From: Bdellovibrionota bacterium
GTDB taxonomy: Bacteria > Bdellovibrionota > Bdellovibrionia > Bdellovibrionales > Bdellovibrionaceae
Direction of reading: 5' to 3'
Length of the DNA stretch: 64,000 bases
NCBI GenBank assembly: GCA_963170155.1
Contig: CAUJGP010000009.1
Location: 47,557-111,556, forward strand
Shown here: piece by piece, positions 50,909-60,552 of the stretch
How the letters are laid out: every line of letters starts with the position of its first letter
Position numbering within the stretch: position 1 is the first letter of the stretch
Program-made: the position numbers and the translations under genes
The notes under the pieces: generated by a model
Told to the model about the DNA's origin: nothing
Seen by the model: only the letters and a program-made list of their open reading frames with translations
Database searches by the model: none

Positions 50909-52329
50909 AAACGACCTTATCATTTCTCTTTTTATTCTTAAGCGTAGCTCATTCAGAGGATCTCCTCACCATGAACCAATATTTGGAACAAGTTCGCTCT
51001 GAAAATTATGGATACAATGGAGCCATGCAAAACCGTCAGGGATCTAAAGAGAGCGCTGTGCAATCCGATCTTTTAACCTCCTTCCGATTAGAGGGGCGTT
51101 ATCAACTGCAAGGGGATCAGAAGCTTTCACAGAATCCGGCCCTGACCTATGAACGTCTCGATTCAGAGAGTTATTCTCTTGGGCTGGCAAAAACAACAAC
51201 TTTTGGCCTTGATATGAAGCTCTCCTATGACATCAATAAATTAGAATATGTAAACCCTGATCCAGCAATGCCAAGTGGTAACCCCACGAGTCTGTCTACG
51301 CCGACCCTTTCTTTGACTCAATCTCTGTGGCGAAATGGCTTCGGGCGTTTGACACAAGCACAAGTTGAGGCCGCAACCTCTCAAGCCGAGTATGAGCAAC
51401 AAAATTCAGAAGCACTTTTGGATTCACTCATCCAAAAAGCAATTACCGCTTATTGGAATCTCGTTTTTCAAAGAGAAATTGTTGAGATTCAAAAGGCTGC
51501 CTTAAAGCAATCGCAGGCCCTTTTTGATTATAACTCGAGAAGATCGAGGATGAATCTTGCCGATCGAGCGGACTCGCTTCAATCGAAAGCGACATTGGAG
51601 TCTAAAAAACTCGATTTGCAAATTGCCTTGGACAATGAGGGGGTGCGACTGAGGGAATTTAATCTTTATCGTAACAAGCCTTTTGATGCCCAAGTCGGAT
51701 CACTAATGCCTTTGGATTGGACTTATATTTCCAAAATTAAACTTTCAGAAAGACCGGGGGATCGAGCGGATGTCAAAGCATCCAAAGCTCAAGCGCAGAT
51801 GAACTCCGCTAATCATAGGATCATCGCTGAGAATGCTCGGCCGCTTTTAAACCTTTTCGGCAGTTACTCTTTGAATGGAAGGGCCTCCTCATATGGTGAC
51901 GCTTTCTCGGATACTTCTTCTGCCAATCGTCCCACGACGGTCATCGGCCTTAATTTATCAATGCCTCTCAACTTTGATTCTCTGAAAAAAATAGAATCTG
52001 GGGCTCGTGTCCAAGCCAATGCAGCAGAAATTGTTTATCAACAAAAGTTATTAGACCAAGAAGCCCAGTGGCGGGATATCCATGAGCGGGTGGTTGCAAC
52101 ACAAAGGCGAGTGGAGCTTTCGGAGTCCATAGTCAAAGCACAGCTTGAAAAATTGGAGTATGAAAGACGCAGGCTGCGAGAAGGTCGGACTTCTACTTAC
52201 CAAGTTTTGCTCTTTGAACAAGATTACATCAATGCTCGTATGAATCGCGTTCAAAATGCCAGTGAGCTTATTTCTTTGCTTTCCCAAGTTCGACTCTATG
52301 ATGAAATTGAAGAGGGTGGTTCAAAATGA
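50905..52329 (+). CDS. TolC-like outer-membrane efflux protein
   Basis: A 474-residue protein with a signal peptide (MKTTLSFLFLFLSVAHS) and the helical, repeated layout of outer-membrane efflux proteins: the two halves contain long coiled coils (ALLDSLIQKAITAYWNLVFQREIVEIQKAAL and AQWRDIHERVVATQRRVELSESIVKAQLEKLEYERRRL), and SLTQSLWRNGFG and GLNLSMPLNF are the strand segments. It would form the channel through the outer membrane for the RND pump encoded next. Overlaps with both neighbours are four bases (ATGA). Confidence 0.85.
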   Translation: MKTTLSFLFLFLSVAHSEDLLTMNQYLEQVRSENYGYNGAMQNRQGSKESAVQSDLLTSFRLEGRYQLQGDQKLSQNPALTYERLDSESYSLGLAKTTTFGLDMKLSYDINKLEYVNPDPAMPSGNPTSLSTPTLSLTQSLWRNGFGRLTQAQVEAATSQAEYEQQNSEALLDSLIQKAITAYWNLVFQREIVEIQKAALKQSQALFDYNSRRSRMNLADRADSLQSKATLESKKLDLQIALDNEGVRLREFNLYRNKPFDAQVGSLMPLDWTYISKIKLSERPGDRADVKASKAQAQMNSANHRIIAENARPLLNLFGSYSLNGRASSYGDAFSDTSSANRPTTVIGLNLSMPLNFDSLKKIESGARVQANAAEIVYQQKLLDQEAQWRDIHERVVATQRRVELSESIVKAQLEKLEYERRRLREGRTSTYQVLLFEQDYINARMNRVQNASELISLLSQVRLYDEIEEGGSK

Positions 52330-55300
52330 ATTTAGCTGATTTATCCATTAAACGTCCTATTTTTATGACGTGTATCATTATTGTGTCCCTGGTTCTTGGA
52401 TTTATTTCCATGATCGGTCTTCCTGTGGATCAAATGCCGGATGTTAATCTTCCAACATTGAATGTGACAGTCGTGTATCCGGGGGCAGGACCACAAGAAA
52501 TAGAGAATCTTATCACTAAACCTCTGGAAGATCAGATTGGAACGATCTCAGGAATCAAACGGGTGACTTCGAAAAGTCTTGAAGGTTTTAGCCAAGTGAC
52601 TGCGGAGTTTCAGCTCGAAGTGGATGTTCTGTATGCGGAACAACAGATCAGAGATAAAGTGACATTGGCAAAATCCTTATTCCCTAATGACAACGCTATT
52701 CGAGAGCCTTCCATTCGACGATTTGATCCTGCGGACCGGCCTATTATGACGTTATCGCTCCAGGGAGATTTAACAGAGCAAGAACTTTATGATCTCGCAG
52801 ATCAAAATATTAAATTAAGGCTGGAGCAAATTGATAGTGTTGGCCAGGTGCAAATTTCTGGAGGAAGAAAAAGAGAAGTTCAAGTTCACCTTGATCGTGA
52901 AAAATTAAAAAAACGGCAATTGTCCGTGGCTCAAGTGAGCAATCAACTCCGAGCGGCCGGTGAGAATATTCCGGGGGGTAAAGTCAATGAAGGAGATCTT
53001 GAAACACTCTACAGAAGCGTAGGAGAATTCCGGTCTCTTTCTGAAATCGCCCAAACCATTGTATCTTTTCAAAGTAATGAGGTTTCAACAAAACTATCAG
53101 ACTTGGGTGTGATTTCTGATACTTTAGAAGATGAAGTGACTCGCTCCTACGTGAATGGAAAAAAATCACTTTTTCTCAATGTCTATAAACAATCTGGCTC
53201 TAATACCTTGGCGGTGACGGAAAATATAAAAAACATGATTACCTCTCTGAGTGTGGAGCTCAAGGATGCAAAAGGTGCTCCCCTTGTTGAAATTGTCCAA
53301 GATGGAAGTAAAGCTATTCGCGATAATGTGTGGGATGTGCAAGAGACCATTATCATTGGTATTTTTTTAACGATCATAGTTGTCTTTTTCTTTCTGGGAA
53401 GTGGACGTTCAACGATTATCACGAGCCTTGCTTTGCCTAATTCCTTGCTGGGGGCTTTTATTCTTATGTCCTTGGCGGGTTTTACCATCAATGTTATTTC
53501 GCTTTTAGCATTAACACTCGCTGTGGGACTTCTTATCGATGATGCCATTGTTGTTCGGGAAAATATTTTTCGACATTTGGAGATGGGGAAAACTCCTGAA
53601 GAGGCGGCTCGTGTAGGCACAAAAGAAGTGACTTTGGCGGTGATAGCAACGACGGCAGTCGTCATTGCGGTTTTTGCGCCCGTTGGTTTTATGAGTGGAA
53701 TTATCGGTCAGTTTTTTAAACAATTTGGTTTGACCATTTGTTTTGCCATGTTGATTTCGCTTTTTGATGCTTTGACCATTGCTCCGATGCTTTCTACTTA
53801 TTTGGCCGAAGCTCCCCACACTTCTCAGGGGCGAAAAACAATTTGGAGTCGGACCGTGGGGGTTGCGCTAACGGTTTTTAATAATTTTCAAAATCGCTTA
53901 GAAAAGAGTTATGAGAAAGGACTCCGATTTATTTTAAAACACCCCCTCATGACCTTGTTCATCAGTCTGATTGTCTTTGTAATTTGTATGGCGACAGCGA
54001 CCAAAATTCCGTTTGTTTTTATCCCCGATCAAGACAGTGGCGAGCTTGTCGCGGATTTTGATATGCCACCAGGAATTAATCTTGAGGCCATGAGCCGAAT
54101 TGCGCTTGCAGCGGATGAAATCGTGCGAAAACACCCTGAGGTCGGTATGACCACTGTAACCGTGGGGGGAAGAAATAACGAATCCAACGTGGCTACGATG
54201 TATGTTCGTCTGAAACCGCGAAAGGAGCGAACGATTTCAACACCTCTTTTTCGTGAACAACTTCGTCAGGAGTTTGAGAACCATGAGGTGATCAAAGTAG
54301 CGAACCCTCGTATTAAAAATGCTTCTGGGGGCGGAGGTGGCTCTGCCTTAATGTTGAATCTTGTCGGGGCCAATCAACAAAAGTTGGAAGAGTATTCTTT
54401 AAAGCTGGTGGAAATGATGAAAGCAGATCCTGCTTTTCGCAATGTGGACACTAGTTATCGGCCAGGCAAACCAGAAGTTCAATTGCATGTGAAGTCTACG
54501 GCAGCGCCCATCTATGGAATTAACACTCGAGTGATGGGAGATGAAATTCGCGCGCAAGTGGAAGGGGCGCTTCCTGCTAAATTTCGTGAAGATGGTAAAG
54601 AGTATAATATTCGTGTGCGCTTGGAGCCCGATCAAAGAAGTTTAAAAGAAAATTTTGATAAAATATTAATTCCTAATATCAATAACCGTCTTATTCGCCT
54701 CTCTGATATTGCGGAAGGAAAATCAGCCACAACAGCAGCTTCGATTGATCGTCTAAACCGTTCTCGTTATATTCAAATTACGGGGGATGTGGGGGCTGGT
54801 TTGGGGACCAACGAAGCGATTGCAAAAATTAATAAATATTTGGAGGAAGAAATCAAATTACCACCAGAGATCCGAGCAGTGTATGCTGGATCGACGGAAA
54901 GCTTTCAAGATATGATAAGATCATTTGCCATCGCCATAGGTCTTGGTATTTTGTTTATTTTTCTTGTTCTGGCATCACTTTATGAATCTTTTATTACACC
55001 TTTTGCCATCATGTTAGCGTTGCCTTTAGCGATCTGTGGCGCCTTTGTGGCCATCTTTTTGGCTAATGAAGTTTTAAGTCTTTTTGCGCTTCTCGGAATT
55101 ATTATGCTCTTGGGAGTGGCTTGTAAAAACTCGATCTTGCTTGTGGATGCGACTCGGCAGTTGATGGAGCAAGGTATGGAGCGAGCGGAAGCACTGGTTG
55201 AGGCGGGAAAGATCCGACTCCGTCCAATCCTGATGACTTCAATTGCTCTTATTGCGGGGATTATTCCTGTTGCGATAGGTTTAAATGAAGCTTCTGCACA

Positions 55301-55454
55301 AAGAACTTCTATGGGTTATGGGATTATTGGCGGGTTGGTGAGTTCGACATTGCTGACTCTGGTGGTGGTGCCTGCGGCTTTTACCTATATTGATCGATTT
55401 CGTATTTGGTCCGGAAAGATGATGAAGATGATTTTTGCTCCGAAAGAGCATTGA
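52326..55454 (+). CDS. RND-family (HAE1-like) efflux permease
   Basis: A full 1042-residue RND transporter. MNLADLSIKRPIFMTCIIIVSLVLGFI is the first helix; GLPVDQMPDVNLPTLNVTVVYPGAGPQEIE and VGLLIDDAIVVREN are typical; the two Asp of LLIDDAIV in helix 4 are the proton-relay residues. Twelve helices and two large periplasmic loops fit AcrB-like pumps, here closest in style to the HAE1 or MdtB-like branch. It is driven by protons and exports drugs, detergents or a natural product. No membrane-fusion protein gene lies in the operon, so an adaptor must come from elsewhere. Confidence 0.92.
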   Translation: MNLADLSIKRPIFMTCIIIVSLVLGFISMIGLPVDQMPDVNLPTLNVTVVYPGAGPQEIENLITKPLEDQIGTISGIKRVTSKSLEGFSQVTAEFQLEVDVLYAEQQIRDKVTLAKSLFPNDNAIREPSIRRFDPADRPIMTLSLQGDLTEQELYDLADQNIKLRLEQIDSVGQVQISGGRKREVQVHLDREKLKKRQLSVAQVSNQLRAAGENIPGGKVNEGDLETLYRSVGEFRSLSEIAQTIVSFQSNEVSTKLSDLGVISDTLEDEVTRSYVNGKKSLFLNVYKQSGSNTLAVTENIKNMITSLSVELKDAKGAPLVEIVQDGSKAIRDNVWDVQETIIIGIFLTIIVVFFFLGSGRSTIITSLALPNSLLGAFILMSLAGFTINVISLLALTLAVGLLIDDAIVVRENIFRHLEMGKTPEEAARVGTKEVTLAVIATTAVVIAVFAPVGFMSGIIGQFFKQFGLTICFAMLISLFDALTIAPMLSTYLAEAPHTSQGRKTIWSRTVGVALTVFNNFQNRLEKSYEKGLRFILKHPLMTLFISLIVFVICMATATKIPFVFIPDQDSGELVADFDMPPGINLEAMSRIALAADEIVRKHPEVGMTTVTVGGRNNESNVATMYVRLKPRKERTISTPLFREQLRQEFENHEVIKVANPRIKNASGGGGGSALMLNLVGANQQKLEEYSLKLVEMMKADPAFRNVDTSYRPGKPEVQLHVKSTAAPIYGINTRVMGDEIRAQVEGALPAKFREDGKEYNIRVRLEPDQRSLKENFDKILIPNINNRLIRLSDIAEGKSATTAASIDRLNRSRYIQITGDVGAGLGTNEAIAKINKYLEEEIKLPPEIRAVYAGSTESFQDMIRSFAIAIGLGILFIFLVLASLYESFITPFAIMLALPLAICGAFVAIFLANEVLSLFALLGIIMLLGVACKNSILLVDATRQLMEQGMERAEALVEAGKIRLRPILMTSIALIAGIIPVAIGLNEASAQRTSMGYGIIGGLVSSTLLTLVVVPAAFTYIDRFRIWSGKMMKMIFAPKEH

Positions 55455-55461
55455 TGAAATT

Positions 55462-55497
55462 GCAAAGTGATCTTCATAATGGTTGAGATCACTTTGC
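55462..55497 (+). terminator. Hairpin after the efflux operon
   Basis: GCAAAGTGATC (55462-55472) and GATCACTTTGC (55487-55497) form a perfect 11-base stem with a 14-base loop, seven bases after the stop codon. The following sequence (GTTATCATTCTTATTTTAA) is T rich. It is the likely operon end. Confidence 0.65.
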
Positions 55498-55576
55498 GTT
55501 ATCATTCTTATTTTAACTTAATTTTATTCCGTCTTATTCTGTCTTTTTGAGAGTTTTTAAGTTTATCGATCCGGTT

Positions 55577-56980
55577 TTATTTTTTTGAATTTTGGTTAGG
55601 GCTGGGTTGTTTTTCAACAGCATCGAGAAGAGACTTTCCAAAGGTTGAAAATTGGTTCGAACTGAAACCTGATTCCATACCAGAAGAAGGCGTGCGACTG
55701 CGAGGATCGTCACCTTTATAGAGGTTGGTTTCAGGAGAAAAAATCGGAGTGTCATTGGTAATGTTAGCGGCTTGAATTCCAGTGACTCCAATACCGCTGT
55801 CGAGCATGGTCAGCGCTTTGTATAAATTGAGTTTACGAGAAGTTCTTGTTTTATCAACAAGCGTCTCCGAGCCATCGCCCGTGGCTAACAAATATTTTTT
55901 TGTTTCTTCATAGGTAAAGTTTTTTTTATGTGCCATAACGACGGCTGCGGCCCCTGCGACAAAGGCGGTGGCTTGGGATGTTCCAGTGAGAGGGCCATAA
56001 GTGTTATTCGGAAGGGTGGAGTAAATCGCTTGGCCCGGAGCCGCGAGGTGAACAGTTTCCACTCCGTAGTTGCTGGAAGGTAGCACACGGGTTTTCGAAT
56101 CGATCGCGGTGACAGAAATAATATTAGGAAGTCCATAATCAGCAGGAAAGTATTTTTTCTTGTCGGAGTTGGAGTGTTCGTTGCCGGCTGCTCCAACAAA
56201 TAAAATTCCTTCATTCAATGCTTCTTGAATCGCTTTTTTTTCGTCAGCGCTGTATTCCAGGCCACCACCACTGTAGTTGATAATATTGACTTTCATTTTA
56301 ACTGCGTAGTTTATAGCGAGAATCGTATTTTTGAGATTATCGGCCGGAGTTTTAACATCATAATATTTTAGAATCATCATACTCACTTTAGGAGCAATAC
56401 CGATAATTCCCTTATTATTGCCACCTTCAGCTCCAATGATTCCAGCCACATGAGTGCCGTGGCCATGGTGATCGACGAGGTTATTGTTGTTACCAACAAA
56501 ATTCCATCCGTTAACATCATCAATAAAACCATTTCCATCGTCATCAATCCCATTGGTGGCTTTATTTCTACCTTGAGCATCAAGGCCTGTTTCTCCGGGG
56601 TTGACCCAGATGTTATTCGCTAAATCTTCATGTTTAATATCACAACCCGTGTCGATGATAGCAACGACAATATCACGGCTTCCTTGAGAAACTTGCCAGG
56701 CTTTTTCGGCATCTGTTTTTTTCAGGTCCCATTTCGCACTGATGGCGGGGTCGCTGAAAATCACGCTGGATTCTTTTTGTGGGGTTCGTTCAATCACCTT
56801 GATTTCACCTAATTCTTGTCGTCTTTTTTGAGATTGGATAGCAGAATCCCCATCATTTGAATTTTGAGAGGATGCTGCTTGGTTTTTCGAAGGTAAATGA
56901 TGATTTTTCATAGAAAAAAGAAAGGAAACAAAAAAGGCACCGACTAACATGAGTATTAATAGATTATTTTTTTTCATCAA
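55577..56980 (-). CDS. Secreted subtilisin-like serine protease (S8)
   Basis: AAAAGGAA precedes the ATG. Residues 1-22 form a signal or anchor (NNLLILMLVGAFFVSFLFS). A short pro-like region follows, then the S8 catalytic domain with all three motifs: Asp in VVAIIDTGCDIKHEDL, His in HHGHGTHVAGIIG, and Ser in GTSQATAFVAGAAAV. The oxyanion Asn is in GAAGNEHS. The final 70 residues are polar and Ser rich. Such proteases are secreted and degrade proteins; in predatory bacteria many are made for prey digestion, but this is only a possibility here. The gene is monocistronic. Confidence 0.93.
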   Translation of the reverse strand: MMKKNNLLILMLVGAFFVSFLFSMKNHHLPSKNQAASSQNSNDGDSAIQSQKRRQELGEIKVIERTPQKESSVIFSDPAISAKWDLKKTDAEKAWQVSQGSRDIVVAIIDTGCDIKHEDLANNIWVNPGETGLDAQGRNKATNGIDDDGNGFIDDVNGWNFVGNNNNLVDHHGHGTHVAGIIGAEGGNNKGIIGIAPKVSMMILKYYDVKTPADNLKNTILAINYAVKMKVNIINYSGGGLEYSADEKKAIQEALNEGILFVGAAGNEHSNSDKKKYFPADYGLPNIISVTAIDSKTRVLPSSNYGVETVHLAAPGQAIYSTLPNNTYGPLTGTSQATAFVAGAAAVVMAHKKNFTYEETKKYLLATGDGSETLVDKTRTSRKLNLYKALTMLDSGIGVTGIQAANITNDTPIFSPETNLYKGDDPRSRTPSSGMESGFSSNQFSTFGKSLLDAVEKQPSPNQNSKK

Positions 56981-57032
56981 AGATATTTCCTTTTCAACTC
57001 TTGAAATTTAACGGTGCCATTCACCAATGTCG

Positions 57033-57791
57033 TCAGGCAATTTGACGAATTTTTTCTAATTTATCCTTCAAAATACGATTTTCTTGACGCATGATTTGCA
57101 GCTCTTGTTGAAGTTGATGATTCACTTTTTTGAGTTGTACCACTTCTTCATTTCCAAGAGGTCCTGGTTTGGATGGGCCTTTCGCTTCAGAAGAAGGAAT
57201 TGTTGATTGGTTGGATTGCTCCATTGAGGATGGATTTTGAAACAGGGAGGGAGAGAGGTACTCCTGCGGAATAGCTTCATCCGTGACTTTGGAGGCATTT
57301 TTATGCTGCCCTTTTCGCGAAAGCATGTCTTCAATTTCGTTGGGAACGACCATTTCGGGAGCAAATTTGTCGAGTTTAATGACACCTTGGTGAATATGGG
57401 CGCGAACCTCTCCCAAAAATTTTTCGATGCTGGAGTTGATTTCATTAGGTGAAAAATGTTTATTCTCTAGTAACTCACGCATTTTTGAAAGTTGAGCGTG
57501 AGATAAACCATGTTGAAGTTTGGTGATCTGATCACTTGTAAATGGACCTTTAGAGAGAGCCGCGAGAGTAATAGGTTGTGTTCGACTGGTGAGCTCCGTA
57601 ACCACTTCCTGGGGCCAGTCCAGGATGAGTTCTATCGTTAAAATTCTAGGTTTTAAAGCTTCAAACCAATGAGTATTTTCTTCAGAAATAATGTGTAAAA
57701 ATTTTTCTCTTTTTGCCGCACCACAGGTTTCCAGCAGCGTGAGAAGCTGAATAAATCCACCTGGCTTTTTGTAACGATCTAACATACTCAT
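57033..57791 (-). CDS. FliG C-terminal-like protein with coiled-coil tail
   Basis: The ATG at 57791 has GAGG six bases upstream; an earlier TTG at 57803 is less likely. The first 140 residues follow the FliG_C pattern: RILTIELILDWPQEVVTELTSRTQPITLAALSKG compares with the FDDILKLDDRSIQ...LALALKGA region of FliG, and the helical SMR-like part ending VRAHIHQGVIKL compares with the FliG end. A disordered Ser/Pro stretch and a 35-residue coiled coil (VVQLKKVNHQLQQELQIMRQEN) follow. The FliM-binding middle domain is missing. It could bind MotA-like stators or act as a scaffold in a motility-like machine. The comparison is by eye. Confidence 0.55.
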   Translation of the reverse strand: MSMLDRYKKPGGFIQLLTLLETCGAAKREKFLHIISEENTHWFEALKPRILTIELILDWPQEVVTELTSRTQPITLAALSKGPFTSDQITKLQHGLSHAQLSKMRELLENKHFSPNEINSSIEKFLGEVRAHIHQGVIKLDKFAPEMVVPNEIEDMLSRKGQHKNASKVTDEAIPQEYLSPSLFQNPSSMEQSNQSTIPSSEAKGPSKPGPLGNEEVVQLKKVNHQLQQELQIMRQENRILKDKLEKIRQIA

Positions 57792-58050
57792 ATAACGCCT
57801 CAATAGTAAATGAAAGAGCCATTTCTGAATGGAGATAAGCGATTCAACTCTTTCTGAGTTTTCTTTTACTTCTTCGGATAGATAGATCTAAAACTAAAGA
57901 TAAGCGGGTGTTGTAATACAAGTCGGAATTTATGACACCGGAAACAAATAAATCTTATTTTGAGACGTTTTTAAGTTATTCATATTAAACCCAAAGGCCT
58001 TCATTTTTATCAAATCAAGGTTAGAGAGTGACTGGAAGAGGTTCTTATTT

Positions 58051-58890
58051 TTAAAAAAGAGCGGAGTCTGGCCAACCCATTCTGGAGGCCACAATGCGAG
58101 TGATTTCACTTGCAGTCTCCTCAAGAGCGCGCTCGGTGACGTTGAAAATGGGCCAGCGTTTGTTTTTTCGGAAAAGCTCTTCAGCATAAGCTAATTCATT
58201 TTCAATATAAGACATGGAAGCATACTCACCGCCAGGATCCGTACCGAATTTTTCCAGGCGATTACGGCGAATTCTTTGGAGGATGGAAATATCAATGAGA
58301 AGACCAACAACCTTTCTTTGATCGATTTTGAAAACTTCTTCAGGAATAGGTTGGTTCAAGACTAGAGGAATATTGGCGACCTTCCATCCCTTATGGCTCA
58401 AAAAAATCGAAAGGGGGGTTTTGCTGGTTCTGCTGATGCCTACAAGTATAATATCCGCTTTGTCTAAATCGGTGAGACACTTTCCATCATCGTGTTTAAC
58501 GGTGTATTCGATCGCTTCTATGCGCCTGAAGTATCGCTCATCCACGGCACGTAAAATACCCACTTTGTGCTTTTCATCTGTGACTCCTAAATAAGAGCCC
58601 AGTTCTCCAAGAAGAGGCCCCAGCAGATCAAAAGAGAAGAGGCCTTTTTCCGTCGCTAATGTTCTGATCTTGAGTCTTAGTTGAGGGGAAACCATGGTGT
58701 AGATGAGCATGGCATGGGATTGAAAGGCTTCTTCGACAAGGCTTTCAATTTGCTGTTCAGTTCGGATATTTTTATAACGAAACAAGGTAATATCATTTTC
58801 CGGAAACTGCACCAGTACGGCACGAGTCATCGTTGCGGCTGTTTCGCCGGTGCTGTCAGAAATGATATAAACAATTCCTTTTTTCATCAT
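58051..58890 (-). CDS. ppsR: PEP synthase / pyruvate phosphate dikinase regulatory protein
   Basis: This DUF299 protein is a bifunctional kinase and pyrophosphorylase that switches PEP synthase or PPDK on and off. It begins MKKGIVYIISDSTGETAATM, has the GISRTSKTPLSIFLSHKG P-loop-like motif and NIPLVLNQPIPEEVF, all typical. The length of 279 residues is right. It overlaps the preceding hypothetical gene by four bases and ends a nrdR-nusB-hypothetical-ppsR unit. No ppsA or ppdK lies in the window. Which target it controls cannot be told from sequence. Confidence 0.9.
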   Translation of the reverse strand: MMKKGIVYIISDSTGETAATMTRAVLVQFPENDITLFRYKNIRTEQQIESLVEEAFQSHAMLIYTMVSPQLRLKIRTLATEKGLFSFDLLGPLLGELGSYLGVTDEKHKVGILRAVDERYFRRIEAIEYTVKHDDGKCLTDLDKADIILVGISRTSKTPLSIFLSHKGWKVANIPLVLNQPIPEEVFKIDQRKVVGLLIDISILQRIRRNRLEKFGTDPGGEYASMSYIENELAYAEELFRKNKRWPIFNVTERALEETASEITRIVASRMGWPDSALF

Positions 58891-59357
58891 TGAAAACTCA
58901 ATTCTTCTTTGGGTTCAAAAACCAATGAGACCTCTAAAGGGAGATTGTGTTGAACCCATAAGGATTCCCATTCTTGTAGCGTAATAGAAGGAGGGAGAAA
59001 AAGTCGAAGTGAGGGTTCTTGGAGTTGCTTCCAAATTTTTCCGATGCTTTGGATAAATAAAATTTCATGATGTACGGAGTAAGGAACCAAGACCAGCCAT
59101 TCAGATGGAAGCCATGGCGAGATAGGAACAAGCAGTGGCTCCGTCACGGGAATCTCGGGGGCTGGAATGTCACAAGTTTCTAGAATTTTTACGAGCCAAG
59201 GATGCAATTTGGGACGGGAATGCAACTCATTCGTGGTTAAACTAAAATTAGTTAACCAATTGAGTCGTTGATACCATGGGGATTCGAGATCTAAGGGCAG
59301 TATCCAAAGATCATCTCCAGAATCAAAGGCATGGGCCGCATTTAAAATCACAGGCAT
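58887..59357 (-). CDS. Conserved-context hypothetical protein between nusB and ppsR
   Basis: A 156-residue protein rich in Pro, Trp and Leu (PWYQRLNWLTNFSL, ISPWLPSEWLVLVPYSVHHEIL). No signal peptide or membrane helix is clear. The start follows the nusB stop without a gap, and the stop overlaps ppsR by four bases, so it is co-translated with both. I do not recognise a family. The context suggests a housekeeping role rather than an accessory one. Confidence 0.6.
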   Translation of the reverse strand: MPVILNAAHAFDSGDDLWILPLDLESPWYQRLNWLTNFSLTTNELHSRPKLHPWLVKILETCDIPAPEIPVTEPLLVPISPWLPSEWLVLVPYSVHHEILFIQSIGKIWKQLQEPSLRLFLPPSITLQEWESLWVQHNLPLEVSLVFEPKEELSFQ

Positions 59358-59759
59358 TTAGAGTTTCCTGGCGATGTGATCGAGGATTCCGTTAATAAAA
59401 CCAGAAGAGTCCGTGCCTCCATACACTTTTGCAATTTCAATCGCTTCATTGATCACAATAGAAGGGCTCAAGGGATTTGGAGCAAATTTCAATTCATAAA
59501 TGGCAACCCGTAAAAGATTTCGATCAATTGTGGCCATACGATTGATTTTCCAATTAGAACTATTTTGCTGGATGAGTTGATCAATTTCAGATTGATGAGT
59601 TTGCACGCCGCGAATAATTTCTTTAGCGTAAAGTTGAATTTCTTCAGGGATCGCTTCTCGAGAATCTTGAGTGTTCAGCAAATCATTCCATGAGAGTGGT
59701 TCTGAAAATTCAGATTGAAAAAGCAATTTGAGTGCGAGTTCACGGGACTGGCGGCGCAT
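59358..59759 (-). CDS. nusB: Transcription antitermination protein NusB
   Basis: The ATG at 59759 gives 133 residues and has GAAGGA about eight bases upstream; the longer frame upstream is the shadow of nrdR. MRRQSRELALKLLFQSEF is the standard NusB start, and INRMATIDRNLLRVAIYELKF, VINEAIEIAKVYGGTDSSGFINGILD are the family motifs. NusB binds boxA RNA with NusE in rRNA antitermination. The start lies 20 bases inside nrdR, so translation is coupled. The nrdR-nusB order is common in Proteobacteria. Confidence 0.95.
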   Translation of the reverse strand: MRRQSRELALKLLFQSEFSEPLSWNDLLNTQDSREAIPEEIQLYAKEIIRGVQTHQSEIDQLIQQNSSNWKINRMATIDRNLLRVAIYELKFAPNPLSPSIVINEAIEIAKVYGGTDSSGFINGILDHIARKL

Positions 59760-60228
59760 GGGGGGGGTCCTTCTTTTCGGGGTGCGTATCATCTTCAAGA
59801 GTTTCCAGAAACTCTTGAACATCTTTAAAAGTTCTATAAACACTGGCAAATCGAACATAGGCGACATTGTCCAGTCTTCGTAATTCGAGCATGACTTTGT
59901 GGCCGAGCGAATGTGATGAAACTTCTTTTTCCATTCGTCCGAGAACCCACTGGGTGACAAGTTCAACAATCGCTTCCATTTGTGCCAAGCTAATGGGACG
60001 TTTTTGGCAAGCCGCTTGGATTCCTTTGAGTAACTTTTCTCGGCTATAAGGCTCTCTTCTGCCGTCTTTTTTAATGATAAAAGGAAATTGAACCGTTAGT
60101 GTTTCGGTTGTGCTGAAGCGGCCTTTACAATGAAGGCACTCTCGGCGTCTCTTTATAATTTCGCCTTCTCGTTGAATGCGAGTATCTAAAACTCGATCTT
60201 CATCCTTACCACAGTAGGGACACTTCAT
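59740..60228 (-). CDS. nrdR: Transcriptional repressor NrdR
   Basis: NrdR senses ATP/dATP and represses ribonucleotide reductase genes. The N-terminal zinc ribbon is MKCPYC...CLHCKGRFSTTE with four Cys, followed by the ATP-cone domain (VVIKKDGRREPYSREKLLKGIQAAC-like, seen as IIKKDGRREPYSREKLLKGI). The end adds a His/Pro-rich tail. The length of 162 residues is normal. It begins the nrdR-nusB-hypothetical-ppsR group. No nrd gene or NrdR box was found nearby. Confidence 0.95.
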   Translation of the reverse strand: MKCPYCGKDEDRVLDTRIQREGEIIKRRRECLHCKGRFSTTETLTVQFPFIIKKDGRREPYSREKLLKGIQAACQKRPISLAQMEAIVELVTQWVLGRMEKEVSSHSLGHKVMLELRRLDNVAYVRFASVYRTFKDVQEFLETLEDDTHPEKKDPPHAPPVP

Positions 60229-60552
60229 TAAGATCTCTCCTCTTGGATGGTAACTCTAATGCGCTCAGCCATTCTCTTTCTAAAGAGCTGTTCATGACAG
60301 GTCAATAAGAACATCAAAAAAGGATTATTTTTTTAATTTGCCAAGTGATGTTATGCACTTTCCATGAGCGACTCAATATGTGTGCTTCTTTATCTTCGGC
60401 CTCTATGATTGAGGTGAGAGCAAAGAACGGATCATTAATAATGAATTTTAGAGTCATGATGAACTGGGCTAAAGTTGGTAAAAAGGGAGATTTTCTTTGA
60501 TAAAGATGAAGATCTACTGACAAATCCCTTCCCTTTCTCCTACGCTAGACCT

